From contig NZ_BHVZ01000010.1 of the NCBI RefSeq assembly GCF_003865035.1, positions 80,204 through 144,203 of the forward strand: 64,000 bases of DNA, written 5' to 3'. The DNA comes from Anaerotignum faecicola (lineage in GTDB: Bacteria > Bacillota > Clostridia > Lachnospirales > Anaerotignaceae). Of this stretch, positions 33,607 through 43,196 are shown one piece after another (positions within the stretch are counted from its first letter, which is position 1; every line of letters starts with the position of its first letter). The position numbers and the translations under genes were made by a program. Under the pieces are notes generated by a model, which saw only the letters and a program-made list of their open reading frames with translations, searched no databases and was not told the DNA's origin.

Positions 33607-36270
33607 GTGTCAAAAACAACCTTGATTGATTGTTGTATCAAAAAATACGCTTATCGTGAAATATCGGAAATTTATAAAGAGATTGGGGCTTCCCCGCAGG
33701 GACTGTTTCCCGAACAGGTGGATGGCATGCGCCGGAGATACGGCGAAAACAGCTTTGCAAAAAGGAAGAAGGATACCATGCTGCGCTGCTTGCGTCGTGC
33801 CTTTATCAACCCGTTTCATATTATTCTTTTTGTGCTTGGGATGATTTCCTTGGCAACCGATGTTGTGCTTGCCTCTAATTTTGCCAGAAACGCCACCACT
33901 GCTATCATCATTTTCTCCATGATTTTGACGAGCGGTGTAATCCGTCTGATTCAGGAGCTGCGGGCGAAGAATGCGGCGCAGCAGCTGGAACGGCTGATTC
34001 ACGAAAGCATTACAGTTCGGCGAGCGGGAGATCTGCAGGAAATATCGGCGGAAGAATTGGTGGTCGGGGATATTGTTCTGCTTTCGGCGGGAGACCGCGT
34101 GCCTGCGGATATCCGTTTGACGAAGGTCAGTGATTTATTTATTTCGCAGGCTGCCATCACGGGCGAAAGTGCGATTCTGGAAAAAAATTGCAATACCCTC
34201 AGCTATGGCAGTACGGAAACGCTGACACAGCTTGAAAACCTTGCCTTTATGGCAACAACGGTTATCGGCGGCAAGGGCGAGGGAATTGTGCTTGCGGTTG
34301 GGAAGGATACGTTATACGGCAGCTTTGAAAAATCGGATGCAGAGGAGAAGCAGTCATTCCAAAAGGGTGCCAATTCGATTGCATGGGTAATGCTTCGCTT
34401 TATTGTGGTGCTGATTCCCATTGTGTTTGTGCTGTTAAGGCTGACGGGCGGAAAATGGTTGGAATCCTTTGCGTTTGCGCTTTCCGTTGCGGTAGGGCTG
34501 ATGCCGGAAATGCTGCCGATGGTAATTACCGCCTGCCTTGCGAGGGGCAGCCTGAGCATGAGCCGTAAGCAGACCATCATCAAGGATATCAACGCCATGC
34601 AGGGCTTTGGCAGTATGGATGTGCTTTGTATGGATAAAACGGGAACGCTGACGAATGAGAGCATTTTGCTGGAATACTACATGGATGTGCTGGGGAACGA
34701 AAGCACAAGGGTGCTGGATTTTGCCTTTTTGAACAGTATGTATCATTCGGGTGTCTGCAATCCCATTGATAATGCCATTCTTGCGTGCCAGACAATGCCG
34801 GGGCGCAGTGCGTATTATACAAGATTGCTTGCGCAGTATCAAAAAACGGACGAGATTCCGTTTGATTATGCCCGTAAATTTGTCAGCACGCTTGTGACGG
34901 AGGCAGACGGAGCAGGGCAGCTCATTATCAAGGGGGATATTGCGCATGTTGTGGCGCGCTGCGGTTTTGTGGAATATCGGGATGCCGTTTTGCCGATGGA
35001 TGAGGACAAAATGCGAAGCGTGGCCTCTGTGGTGGATGAAATGCTGCAGGATGGGATGAAGGTGATTGCTGTTGCACGAAAGAGGATAGAAAAGCAAAAT
35101 CGGATTTTGCCGGAGGATGAACAAAGCATGATTTTGATGGGCTATCTTGCCTTTTTTGATGCACCGAAGAAAACCGCAAAAACCTCTGTGGAGGCGCTCA
35201 AAAGGCTGAAGGTTACCCCGAAGATTCTGACGGGAGACCAAGCAGATGTGGCAGTTTCCGTCTGCCGCAGGGTGGGGATTCCTTCCGAAACGGTGCTGAC
35301 AGGTGCGCAGATGGATGAGATGACGGATGCAGTACTTGGCGCAGCCGTTGAAAAAATCCATGTTTTTGCGGAGCTGACACCGGGGCAAAAGGTGCGTCTG
35401 GTTTCCGCCTTGAGCCAAAATGGGCATACTGTCGGATTTTTGGGGGATGGCATTAACGATATTCCTGCACTTTGTGAGGCAAATGTAGGCATTTCGGTGG
35501 ATACTGCCGTGGATGCGGCGAAGGATGCGGCGGATGTGGTGCTGTTGCAAAAGGATTTGGGTGTGCTGGAGCAGGGCATTTTGGAGGGGCGAAAAACTTT
35601 TACCAATATGCTCAAATATATTAAAATTACAGCAAGTTCGAACTTCGGCAACATTTTTTCCATTGTGTGTGCCAGTGCGTTTTTGCCGTTTTTGCCAATG
35701 ACCTCCTTGCAGATTTTGCTGTTGAATCTGCTGTATGATGTGCTGTGTATCATTCTGCCCTGGGATAATGTGGATGAGGAGGAAACTCTTTCTCCAAGGG
35801 ATTGGTCCGGGAGGACATTGGGGCGGTTTATGCTTTCCTTTGGGCCAATCAGCTCTTTGTTTGATATCGTGACGTTTTTGTTTTTGTATTATATTCTCTG
35901 CCCGATGCTGTGCGGCGGAGTGACGTATCAAAGCCTTACCGATTCTGCAATGCAGATGCAATATATAGCTCTGTTTCAGACGGGGTGGTTTTTGGAGTCC
36001 ATGTGGACACAGGTGTTGATTTTGCATTTCCTGCGTACACGAAAGATTCCCTTTGTGCAAAGCAGACCATCTGCACCGGTGATTTGCATTACCCTTGCGG
36101 GTATCATTGCTTTTACCGCAATTACCTTTACCAAGGGGGCGGCATTTTTCGGCCTGACGCATTTGCCATTTTGGTATTTCATATTTTTGTTGATTGTGGC
36201 ATTGCTGTATATGCTTCTGACAACGGTGGTTAAGGCCTTTTATCAGAAGAAATATCATGAGCTGATTTGA
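33607..36270 (+). CDS. mgtA: MgtA-type P-type ATPase, first copy
   Basis: An 887-residue P3B-type ATPase, the magnesium importer class. Landmarks are GENSFAKRKK in the cytoplasmic N-terminus, the actuator loop AAITGESAILEKN, the membrane motif VAVGLMPEMLP in helix 4, the phosphorylation site CMDKTGTLTN near residue 342, KFVSTLVTEADG in the nucleotide domain and FLGDGINDIPAL near 615, followed by six C-terminal helices. I start at the GTG at 33607, nine bases after AGGAGG, where homologues begin. It differs from the second copy in VGLM rather than VGLT. It may carry magnesium, though another divalent ion is possible. It lies 15 bases before a winged-helix gene. Confidence 0.92.
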   Translation: MSKTTLIDCCIKKYAYREISEIYKEIGASPQGLFPEQVDGMRRRYGENSFAKRKKDTMLRCLRRAFINPFHIILFVLGMISLATDVVLASNFARNATTAIIIFSMILTSGVIRLIQELRAKNAAQQLERLIHESITVRRAGDLQEISAEELVVGDIVLLSAGDRVPADIRLTKVSDLFISQAAITGESAILEKNCNTLSYGSTETLTQLENLAFMATTVIGGKGEGIVLAVGKDTLYGSFEKSDAEEKQSFQKGANSIAWVMLRFIVVLIPIVFVLLRLTGGKWLESFAFALSVAVGLMPEMLPMVITACLARGSLSMSRKQTIIKDINAMQGFGSMDVLCMDKTGTLTNESILLEYYMDVLGNESTRVLDFAFLNSMYHSGVCNPIDNAILACQTMPGRSAYYTRLLAQYQKTDEIPFDYARKFVSTLVTEADGAGQLIIKGDIAHVVARCGFVEYRDAVLPMDEDKMRSVASVVDEMLQDGMKVIAVARKRIEKQNRILPEDEQSMILMGYLAFFDAPKKTAKTSVEALKRLKVTPKILTGDQADVAVSVCRRVGIPSETVLTGAQMDEMTDAVLGAAVEKIHVFAELTPGQKVRLVSALSQNGHTVGFLGDGINDIPALCEANVGISVDTAVDAAKDAADVVLLQKDLGVLEQGILEGRKTFTNMLKYIKITASSNFGNIFSIVCASAFLPFLPMTSLQILLLNLLYDVLCIILPWDNVDEEETLSPRDWSGRTLGRFMLSFGPISSLFDIVTFLFLYYILCPMLCGGVTYQSLTDSAMQMQYIALFQTGWFLESMWTQVLILHFLRTRKIPFVQSRPSAPVICITLAGIIAFTAITFTKGAAFFGLTHLPFWYFIFLLIVALLYMLLTTVVKAFYQKKYHELI

Positions 36271-36285
36271 AAGGAGGAATCCGTC

Positions 36286-36786
36286 GTGAAAAAGAAGATT
36301 GGTTTTGTTTCAATGGATTCTGTCCTTGCACAATGGCTGCTGGAGAAGCTGATACAGGAGCCGCCGGAAAGTGAATGTGCGGAGGATTTGCTTTCGGGCA
36401 TACATGATATGCTCAGCGGAGAGGCAACGTCACTGCTTTTGAGTACCTCGAAGGAGGCGGAGTCCTCTCTCCCGCCCTCCGATGAAATACGAATCGGTGC
36501 GCTGGAAATTTATCCGAAGAGCAGGAGAGTGAGGATGCAGGGAGCGGAGGTTTCTCTTACGCCGAAGGAGTTTGAAATCCTCTATTTTCTTGCACAAAAC
36601 AGAGGAGAGGTTTTTACAAAGGAGCAAATCTATAAAGCGGTTTGGTCTGAAAATTATCTTTTGGATGATAGCAATATCATGGCGTTCATCCGAAAGCTGC
36701 GAAAGAAAATCGAACCCAATCCGGATGAGCCGAAATATATTCTGACGATTTGGGGCATTGGCTATAAATTTAATGATCGGGTGTAA
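36286..36786 (+). CDS. Orphan winged-helix regulator between the two mgtA genes
   Basis: A 166-residue protein whose C-terminal 95 residues are an OmpR/PhoB-type winged helix (IRIGALEIYPKSRRVRMQG, SLTPKEFEILYFLAQN, RKLRKKIEPNP, ILTIWGIGYKF). The first 65 residues are too short for a receiver and lack phosphorylation residues; they look like a reduced domain starting KKKIGFVSMDSVLAQWLLEKL, reminiscent of receiver strand 1 and helix 1. It therefore probably senses something other than a kinase. The start is a GTG at 36286 after GGAGG. Its place between two magnesium ATPases suggests it controls them; this is inferred. Confidence 0.82.
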   Translation: MKKKIGFVSMDSVLAQWLLEKLIQEPPESECAEDLLSGIHDMLSGEATSLLLSTSKEAESSLPPSDEIRIGALEIYPKSRRVRMQGAEVSLTPKEFEILYFLAQNRGEVFTKEQIYKAVWSENYLLDDSNIMAFIRKLRKKIEPNPDEPKYILTIWGIGYKFNDRV

Positions 36787-36790
36787 CAAA

Positions 36791-36881
36791 TTTGGCGGGC
36801 ATATTTTTGTCCGCCAAAATTCTTGCTAAATCGCAAGGAAATCGCAAGGTTTTAATCATGTGATTTTCCTTGCGATTTTTG
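36791..36881 (+). promoter_or_regulatory. Double-hairpin leader before the second mgtA cluster
   Basis: Hairpin 1 is TTTGGCGG (36791-36798) with CCGCCAAA (36811-36818). Hairpin 2 is AATCGCAAGGAAATC (36829-36843) with GATTTTCCTTGCGATT (36862-36877) and a T-run, a strong terminator. The 9-mer ATCGCAAGG occurs twice (36830-36838 and 36841-36849), and both copies can pair with CCTTGCGAT, so two competing stems are possible. No promoter is obvious in the 25 bases after it, so downstream genes seem to depend on read-through. Confidence 0.6.
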
Positions 36882-36906
36882 TATTCTGTGAAAGGCACCG
36901 AGAGAA

Positions 36907-37014
36907 ATGGTACCTACAAGCCATTGGTTTGCGATTGCCATGATTGCATGGTTCATTGTGGCAGGCTTTGATGTTTGGTATATCGAAAAAAGCAATCGGT
37001 ATTACAGAAAATAA
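36907..37014 (+). CDS. 35-residue membrane peptide upstream of mgtA copy 2
   Basis: This short frame starts at 36907 and gives one membrane helix (SHWFAIAMIAWFIVAGFDVW) followed by a basic, aromatic tail (YIEKSNRYYRK). The ribosome binding site is weak (AAAGG 12 bases away, or GAGAGAA). It lies 24 bases before mgtA copy 2 in the same orientation. Single-pass peptides of this size are known to adjust P-type ATPases (KdpF, MgtR), but I recognise no homologue. It could instead be a leader peptide whose translation controls mgtA. Coding is plausible, not certain. Confidence 0.5.
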   Translation: MVPTSHWFAIAMIAWFIVAGFDVWYIEKSNRYYRK

Positions 37015-37038
37015 TCGCAGAAAAAGGAGGTATGAGAA

Positions 37039-39804
37039 ATGAACAAGAAAGAAAACCGCATGGCTGTGCGGCAGACGGTGGAAAAGGCAGTGCTGCGGGA
37101 TGAGCAGAACCAGCGTATTCAATTTGCGGCTGCCAATCCTGTGCAGGAGGTTTTGAAAAGCCTGCATACCACCCTGCGGGGACTGGATGCAGAGGCAGTG
37201 GCGGTCAGCCGCACCAAGTACGGCTCAAATAAAGTGACACATGAGAAAAAGCAATCTCTGGCGAAATGTCTGGCAGGTGCTTTTATCAATCCATTTACGG
37301 CGATTTTGTTCTGTCTGGCTGTGGTATCCACCATAACGGATATGGTGTTCCCTTATTTTGCACTTTTGGGGAGCGCGCCGGAGGACTTTGATCCCTTAAC
37401 CGTAGTCATCATTTTGACAATGGTTATTATTTCCGGCACACTGCGCTTTGTGCAGGAATCCAGAAGCGGCAATGCAGCGGAAAAGCTGCTGGCAATGATA
37501 ACAACGACCTGCACCGTTACTCGCAGAGAGCAGGAAAAGATAGAAATTCCGATGGATGATTTGGTTGTGGGCGACATTGTGCATTTGGCGGCAGGGGATA
37601 TGATTCCTGCGGATGTCCGCATTTTAGAGGCGAAGGACTTATTCATCAGCCAATCCAGCTTGACGGGCGAAAGTGAGCCTATCGAAAAAACACCGAGCAG
37701 AAGTGTGCAGAAGGAGAGTATAATCGATTATACCAATATTGCATTCATGGGAAGCAACGTGATTTCGGGCAGTGCAGCTGCGGTTGTTGTCAGCACCGGA
37801 GACGCTACGCTGTTTGGCTCTATGGCATCTGCGATTGCAGGGGAGGCTGTGGAGACGAGCTTTACCAAGGGGGTCAATGCGGTTTCGTGGGTGTTGATTC
37901 GGTTTATGCTTGTCATGGTGCCTCTTGTTTTCTTTATCAACAGGATTACGAAGGGGGACTGGCTGAATGCCTTTTTGTTTGGCATCTCGATTGCTGTCGG
38001 CTTAACACCGGAAATGCTGCCCATGATTGTGACAACCTGCCTTGCCAAAGGTGCGGTTTCGATGAGCAAAAAGCAGACTATTGTGAAGAATCTCAATTCG
38101 ATTCAGAATTTTGGTGCGATGGATATTCTTTGCACCGACAAAACAGGGACACTCACGCAGGATAGAGTTGTTTTGGAATATCATTGGAATGTAAACGGCG
38201 AGGATGATACAAGAGTACTGCGCCATGCCTACTTAAACAGCTATTTCCAGACAGGCTATAAAAACCTGATGGATGTGGCGATTATTCATAAAACGGAGGA
38301 GGCAGAGGAGACCGATTCCAGATTACTGGATTTGTCCGAAAACTACGTGAAGGTGGATGAAATTCCCTTTGATTTCACACGCCGCCGTTTGACAACTGTG
38401 GTGCAGGATAAAAACGGAAAGACGCAGATGGTAACCAAGGGGGCTGTGGAGGAAATGCTCTCCATTTGTGCCTATGCAGAGTGCGACGGCAGTGTGCATC
38501 CTCTTACGAAGGAGGTTCGCCGGCGGATTTTGAAAACAGTGGATGAGCTGAATGAAAAAGGCTTCCGTGTGCTTGCGATAGCACAGAAAAGTAACCCTTC
38601 TCCTGTAGAGTCTTTTGGTGTGAAGGATGAGTGTGATATGGTGCTGATTGGATATCTTGCCTTCTTAGATCCCCCGAAGGAATCCACGGCAGATGCCATT
38701 CGCGCATTGCAGGCGCATGGCGTGACAACAAAAATTTTGACGGGCGATAATGATAAGGTAACACGCACCATTTGTAAGCAGGTGGGGCTTGAGGTACGCA
38801 ATATGCTCCTTGGCTCTGATTTGGACGGCATGACGGATGAAGCCCTTGCAAGAGCGGCAGAGACAACGGATGTTTTTGCAAAGCTGACACCCGACCAGAA
38901 ATCCCGCGTGGTTTCGGTTCTGCGGGGAAACGGGCATACGGTTGGCTTTATGGGGGATGGCATCAATGATGCCGCCGCTATGAAGTCTGCGGATATCGGC
39001 ATTTCTGTAGATACTGCGGTTGATGTGGCAAAGGAATCGGCAGATATCATTCTTTTGGAAAAGAATTTGATGGTTTTGGAGCAGGGAATCATCGAGGGGC
39101 GCAAAACCTATGCGAATATGATGAAGTATATCAAAATGACAGCATCTTCCAATTTCGGCAATATGTTTTCGGTATTGGCGGCATCTGCACTGCTGCCCTT
39201 CCTGCCGATGATGAGCGTGCATTTGATTTTCCTGAATTTGATTTATGATTTATCCTGCACAGCAATCCCTTGGGATAATGTGGATGAGGAATTTATCGCA
39301 AAGCCGAGAAAATGGGATGCCTCCAGTGTGGGCAGCTTTATGATTTGGATTGGGCCTACCAGCTCCATCTTTGATTTCACAACTTACATCTTTATGTATT
39401 TTGTGTTCTGCCCGCTGTTTATCTCGAAGGGGATTTTGTTCAATGACTTGGCGGCACACTATAGCGGCGCAGAGCTTGCGGCAATGCAGGCGCGGTATAT
39501 CGGGCTGTTCCAGGCAGGATGGTTTGTGGAATCCATGTGGAGCCAAACACTGGTTATTCATATGATTCGTACCCCTAAGCTGCCGTTTTTGCAAAGCCGT
39601 GCCTCTGCCTCTGTGACACTTCTGACCATGACAGGCATTGCCGTTTTGACAGTGATTCCCTTCACGGCATTCGGAAGAGTGCTTGGGTTTGTGGCTTTGC
39701 CCGCTGCATATTTTGCATATTTGATTCCCTGTATTCTGCTGTATATGATATTGGCAACCAGCTTGAAAAAAGCCTATGTTCGTCATTATGGCGAGCTGTT
39801 ATAG
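37039..39804 (+). CDS. mgtA: MgtA-type P-type ATPase, second copy
   Basis: A 921-residue P3B-type ATPase with all landmarks: [13 protein letters not shown] near residue 56, [12 protein letters not shown] in the actuator, [15 protein letters not shown] in helix 4, [12 protein letters not shown] near 373, the [11 protein letters not shown] and KILTGDND segments and [12 protein letters not shown] near 638. The C-terminal membrane part includes [17 protein letters not shown], as in MgtA. It starts at 37039 after AAAGGAGG. It is closer to classical MgtA than the first copy, which suggests a split of affinity or control between the two. A 54-residue membrane protein gene follows after 12 bases. Confidence 0.95.
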   Translation: MNKKENRMAVRQTVEKAVLRDEQNQRIQFAAANPVQEVLKSLHTTLRGLDAEAVAVSRTKYGSNKVTHEKKQSLAKCLAGAFINPFTAILFCLAVVSTITDMVFPYFALLGSAPEDFDPLTVVIILTMVIISGTLRFVQESRSGNAAEKLLAMITTTCTVTRREQEKIEIPMDDLVVGDIVHLAAGDMIPADVRILEAKDLFISQSSLTGESEPIEKTPSRSVQKESIIDYTNIAFMGSNVISGSAAAVVVSTGDATLFGSMASAIAGEAVETSFTKGVNAVSWVLIRFMLVMVPLVFFINRITKGDWLNAFLFGISIAVGLTPEMLPMIVTTCLAKGAVSMSKKQTIVKNLNSIQNFGAMDILCTDKTGTLTQDRVVLEYHWNVNGEDDTRVLRHAYLNSYFQTGYKNLMDVAIIHKTEEAEETDSRLLDLSENYVKVDEIPFDFTRRRLTTVVQDKNGKTQMVTKGAVEEMLSICAYAECDGSVHPLTKEVRRRILKTVDELNEKGFRVLAIAQKSNPSPVESFGVKDECDMVLIGYLAFLDPPKESTADAIRALQAHGVTTKILTGDNDKVTRTICKQVGLEVRNMLLGSDLDGMTDEALARAAETTDVFAKLTPDQKSRVVSVLRGNGHTVGFMGDGINDAAAMKSADIGISVDTAVDVAKESADIILLEKNLMVLEQGIIEGRKTYANMMKYIKMTASSNFGNMFSVLAASALLPFLPMMSVHLIFLNLIYDLSCTAIPWDNVDEEFIAKPRKWDASSVGSFMIWIGPTSSIFDFTTYIFMYFVFCPLFISKGILFNDLAAHYSGAELAAMQARYIGLFQAGWFVESMWSQTLVIHMIRTPKLPFLQSRASASVTLLTMTGIAVLTVIPFTAFGRVLGFVALPAAYFAYLIPCILLYMILATSLKKAYVRHYGELL

Positions 39805-39816
39805 GAGGTGTAGGAA

Positions 39817-39981
39817 ATGATGAATTGGAAAGAAATCTGGGTATCGCTTTTCGGAGGCTGTGAATGGCTTGGCTTGAATATCGGCTTTTGGGTATCCATG
39901 GCTGTGGTAATCGGGATTGTTATTCTGATGAATGTTGTATTTTGGGGCATGAAGCCGCAAACGCAAAAGAAAGAAAAATAA
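39817..39981 (+). CDS. 54-residue membrane protein downstream of mgtA copy 2
   Basis: The frame starts at 39817 with a strong AGGAGG (39803-39808). The product has an N-terminal amphipathic stretch (NWKEIWVSLFGG), one long membrane helix (about residues 22-44, IGFWVSMAVVIGIVILM) and a basic tail (KPQTQKKEK). It is the last gene before a terminator, so it is co-transcribed with mgtA. The size and position suggest a regulatory or assembly subunit of the ATPase. I recognise no family. The strong ribosome binding site, stop and terminator make a real gene likely. Confidence 0.78.
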   Translation: MMNWKEIWVSLFGGCEWLGLNIGFWVSMAVVIGIVILMNVVFWGMKPQTQKKEK

Positions 39982-40027
39982 AAGCAGGAGGTCTTTTTCG
40001 CTTTTGGAAAAGGCCTTCTGCTTTTTT
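39980..40027 (+). terminator. Terminator of the second mgtA cluster
   Basis: AAAAGCAGGAGG (39980-39991) pairs with CCTTCTGCTTTT (40014-40025), with one G-U pair, followed by Ts. It overlaps the stop codon of the 54-residue gene. Confidence 0.85.
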
Positions 40028-40193
40028 GATATAGCTGTATCCATCCCTTTTGCAGGGTGCTTTTGCGTTGGCTTTACAAACATTTAACGGAAAGAAGGGC
40101 TTTTATTTTACAAAAAAATCTTATCATAAGACTGTATCCTTTTGCCATGAAGCAGAAGGGTGCGATCTTTTATATATATTAAGGAGGGAAAGA

Positions 40194-41096
40194 ATGATTG
40201 CTGCAGTGATTGACATCGGTTCAAATACAATGCGGATGTCTGTATATAAAATCGAAGGACAGAAATTTACGGTTCTGCTTTCAAAAAAGGAAACGGCAGG
40301 CTTGGTCAATTATATCACAGAGGGGGAAATGTCCGAGGAGGGCATTGGTGTTCTTATTGATGTGCTTCAACAATTTTGCAGTTCCCTAGAGGAGATTTCC
40401 GTTAATAGCATCAATGCCTTTGCAACGGCATCCCTGCGAAATGTTGCCAATTCCGAACAGGTGCTTGCGCGCGTTTTTCATGCGGTTGGGCTGAAGGTAG
40501 AATTGCTTTCGGGGGAGGAGGAGGCGATTTTGAGCTTTTCGGGAGCGGTTCATGCTTCTCCGTTTGCGGATGGCTGTCTTTTCGACTTGGGCGGCGGCAG
40601 TACGGAAGTTGTCGCCTTTCGGGAAAGGAAGCCCTATTATGCCAAGAGCATGAATATTGGGTGTTTAAACCTTTATAAACGATATGTCAAAAAAATTTGG
40701 CCAAAGAAGCTTGAAATTGAGGAGATGAAGCTGTTTATCGAAAGAAATCTTGCGGAGGCGGCATTGCCGGAGCATCCACAGCCGTTGCTGATTGGTGTCG
40801 GCGGTACGGCAAGGAGCCTGCTGGAGCTTATCAATCTGCGGGAAAAGCGGGATGCTTCCCATAGGGAAATTACAATGGAGGAATTGCATACATGCGTTTC
40901 CTTTCTGCTGAAAAGGGATACCAATGCCAAGGATGCGGTGCTGAAGAAATGTCCGGATCGGATTCATACGATTATACCGGGGGCGTTGCTGATGCAGGCC
41001 TTGGCGAAAAAAATGAAGGCAGAACGGTTATACATTAGTGAATATGGTGTAAGAGAGGGTTATTTATGGAAAGAGTTTATCAAAACAACGATTTGA
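40194..41096 (+). CDS. ppx: Exopolyphosphatase, Ppx/GppA family
   Basis: A 300-residue ASKHA-fold phosphatase that removes phosphate from polyphosphate or pppGpp ends. The first phosphate loop VIDIGSNTMRMSVYKIE is at residues 5-21, catalytic-Glu region near 115 (LSGEEEA) and second loop DLGGGSTEV near 140. It is the short form without the C-terminal HD-like domain of E. coli Ppx. It starts at 40194 after AAGGAGGG rather than at an upstream ATG. Its last 31 bases overlap ppk, so synthesis and breakdown of polyphosphate are coupled. The choice between polyphosphate and pppGpp as main substrate is inferred from ppk. Confidence 0.92.
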   Translation: MIAAVIDIGSNTMRMSVYKIEGQKFTVLLSKKETAGLVNYITEGEMSEEGIGVLIDVLQQFCSSLEEISVNSINAFATASLRNVANSEQVLARVFHAVGLKVELLSGEEEAILSFSGAVHASPFADGCLFDLGGGSTEVVAFRERKPYYAKSMNIGCLNLYKRYVKKIWPKKLEIEEMKLFIERNLAEAALPEHPQPLLIGVGGTARSLLELINLREKRDASHREITMEELHTCVSFLLKRDTNAKDAVLKKCPDRIHTIIPGALLMQALAKKMKAERLYISEYGVREGYLWKEFIKTTI

Positions 41097-43174
41097 GTTA
41101 TACGCAAAACAGAGAATTAAGCTGGCTGCAATTTGATTTGCGAGTGCTGGAGGAGGCGGAGAACGAGGAGGTTCCTTTACTGGAAAGACTGCGGTTTGCC
41201 TCGATTTTTACAACAAATCTGGATGAATTTTTAATGGTTCGTGTCGGCACCCTGATTGACCTTTCCATTGTGGAGCCGGATGAGCGGGATAACAAAAGCG
41301 GCTTAACACCTGCCGAGCAGCTTGCAAGGATTTATGAGGCGGTTCCGCCGATGCTGCGCCGCAGAGAAAAGGCTTATGCGCATATTATGAAGCAGCTGAA
41401 TAAACAGGGGATAACAGAGGTGGATATTTCTGAATTAAAGGGAAAGGAAGAAGCCTTTGTGCAGGAGTATTTTGATAAAAATATTCGTCCCTTGCTGTGT
41501 CCGCAAATTATCGACCGCTCCCATCCGTTTCCTCATTTGAAAAATAAGGCATTATATGCGGCGGCACTGCTGCGCGCGGGAGAAAAGAAGATTTTGGGAA
41601 TCGTAGGTGTACCGGATGCACTGCCTGCTCTGGTCTATTTGCCGACAGAAAAGGGGGTTCGCTTTTTAAGAACAGAAAGGATTGTGCTGGAAAATTTAAA
41701 TCGAATTTTTAAAATTTATACCGCAGAGGAGCAGGCGATTATTTGCGTAACCAGAAATGCGGATATCAGTCTGGAGCATGACGAAATGGGAGAGGAGGCA
41801 CCCGACTACAGAGAGCAAATGTCTAAGCTGCTACGTGCAAGAGACCGCTTGGCACCCGTTTGGCTTGAGGTGGAAGGGAATACCCATAAATTAGGGAAGC
41901 TGCTGGCTGAAAAATTGGGCTTGAAAAAATATCAGGTGTATTATGCAAAATGCCCCGCAGTGCTTTCTTGGGCATATCAGCTTGCGGAGGATAGAAAGGA
42001 TTTGCTTTATCCTGCCTTCCATTCGCAAAAGCCTACCTATTTAACGGAGGATATGCCGATGAAGCAGCAGATTCGCCAAAGAGATATTTTGCTGTTCTAT
42101 CCCTATCATTCCATGCAGCCGTTTTTGAATTTGCTGAAGGAGGCGGCCTGGGATAAATCGGTTGTTTCCATCAATATTACATTATACAGATTGGCACGAA
42201 ATTCTCAGGTTGTAAAGTATCTGGTTGAGGCTGCGGAGAATGGGAAGAATGTTACGGTTTTGGTAGAGCTGAGAGCCAGATTCGATGAAAAGAATAATAT
42301 CGAGTGGGCAAAGGTGCTGGAGGAGGCAGGCTGCCGCATCGTTTATGGGCAGGAGGGCTTTAAATGTCATTCCAAGATATGCTTGATTACATATCAGGAG
42401 CGGAACACGATTTCCTACATCACGCAAATCGGCACAGGGAATTACAATGAAAAAACAGCAGGACTTTATACGGATTTTTGCTTGATGAGTGCGAATGAGG
42501 AGCTAGGACAAAATGCGGCTGCATTTTTTTCCAATATGTTGATTGGGAATTTGGAGGAAAGCTATTCCCGCCTGCTGATTGCGCCCTATGATATGAAAAA
42601 GGGACTGCTTCGCTTGATTGACAATGAGATTGCAAAGGGGAAGAATGGCAGAATCATCATTAAAACAAATTCCATCACAGAGCGGGATTTGATTGATAAG
42701 CTATCCGAGGCCTCCTGTGCAGGCGTGCAGATTGATTTAATCGTGCGTGGGATTTGCTGTATTTTACCAGGGATTCCCGAAAAAACCGAGAATATTCGCG
42801 TGACGAGCATTGTCGGGCGCTTTTTGGAGCATTCCCGTATTTATTGCTTTGGCAAGGGAGAGGCACGGCAGATTTATATTTCCTCGGCAGATATCATGAC
42901 AAGAAACCAGCAGCGCAGGGTGGAAATTGCTGCCCCGATTCTTTCCAAGGAGCACAAGGATTGGTTTTCCTTCTATCTGGATTTGATTTTGATGGATAAT
43001 GTGAAGGCAAGAGAATTGACCTCCTTGGGTACTTATGTGAAGAAGGGGAAAAACGGGAGAGATAAGATTGGTGTGCAGCAGTATTATATTGACCATCCCA
43101 TCCAGTTTGCAAAATCTGAGATACAGAAAAACGGTTTCCTGTGGAGACTGGAAAGATTGCTTGCAAGGGTGTAA
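41066..43174 (+). CDS. ppk: Polyphosphate kinase 1
   Basis: Ppk1 makes polyphosphate from ATP. The 702-residue protein has the N domain (NRELSWLQFDLRVLEEAENEEVPLLERLRF), head domain (about residues 105-310) and two phospholipase-D-like C domains. The autophosphorylated His lies in GFKCHSKICL near 433, and the second catalytic His region is LEHSRIYCFGKGE near 590. The NNIEWAKVLEEAG and GTGNYNEKTA segments are typical. It starts at 41066 inside ppx, after GAGAGGG. The overlap implies co-translation with ppx. Confidence 0.96.
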   Translation: MERVYQNNDLSYTQNRELSWLQFDLRVLEEAENEEVPLLERLRFASIFTTNLDEFLMVRVGTLIDLSIVEPDERDNKSGLTPAEQLARIYEAVPPMLRRREKAYAHIMKQLNKQGITEVDISELKGKEEAFVQEYFDKNIRPLLCPQIIDRSHPFPHLKNKALYAAALLRAGEKKILGIVGVPDALPALVYLPTEKGVRFLRTERIVLENLNRIFKIYTAEEQAIICVTRNADISLEHDEMGEEAPDYREQMSKLLRARDRLAPVWLEVEGNTHKLGKLLAEKLGLKKYQVYYAKCPAVLSWAYQLAEDRKDLLYPAFHSQKPTYLTEDMPMKQQIRQRDILLFYPYHSMQPFLNLLKEAAWDKSVVSINITLYRLARNSQVVKYLVEAAENGKNVTVLVELRARFDEKNNIEWAKVLEEAGCRIVYGQEGFKCHSKICLITYQERNTISYITQIGTGNYNEKTAGLYTDFCLMSANEELGQNAAAFFSNMLIGNLEESYSRLLIAPYDMKKGLLRLIDNEIAKGKNGRIIIKTNSITERDLIDKLSEASCAGVQIDLIVRGICCILPGIPEKTENIRVTSIVGRFLEHSRIYCFGKGEARQIYISSADIMTRNQQRRVEIAAPILSKEHKDWFSFYLDLILMDNVKARELTSLGTYVKKGKNGRDKIGVQQYYIDHPIQFAKSEIQKNGFLWRLERLLARV

Positions 43175-43196
43175 GGAGAAGAAAGAGGGAAAGAAT

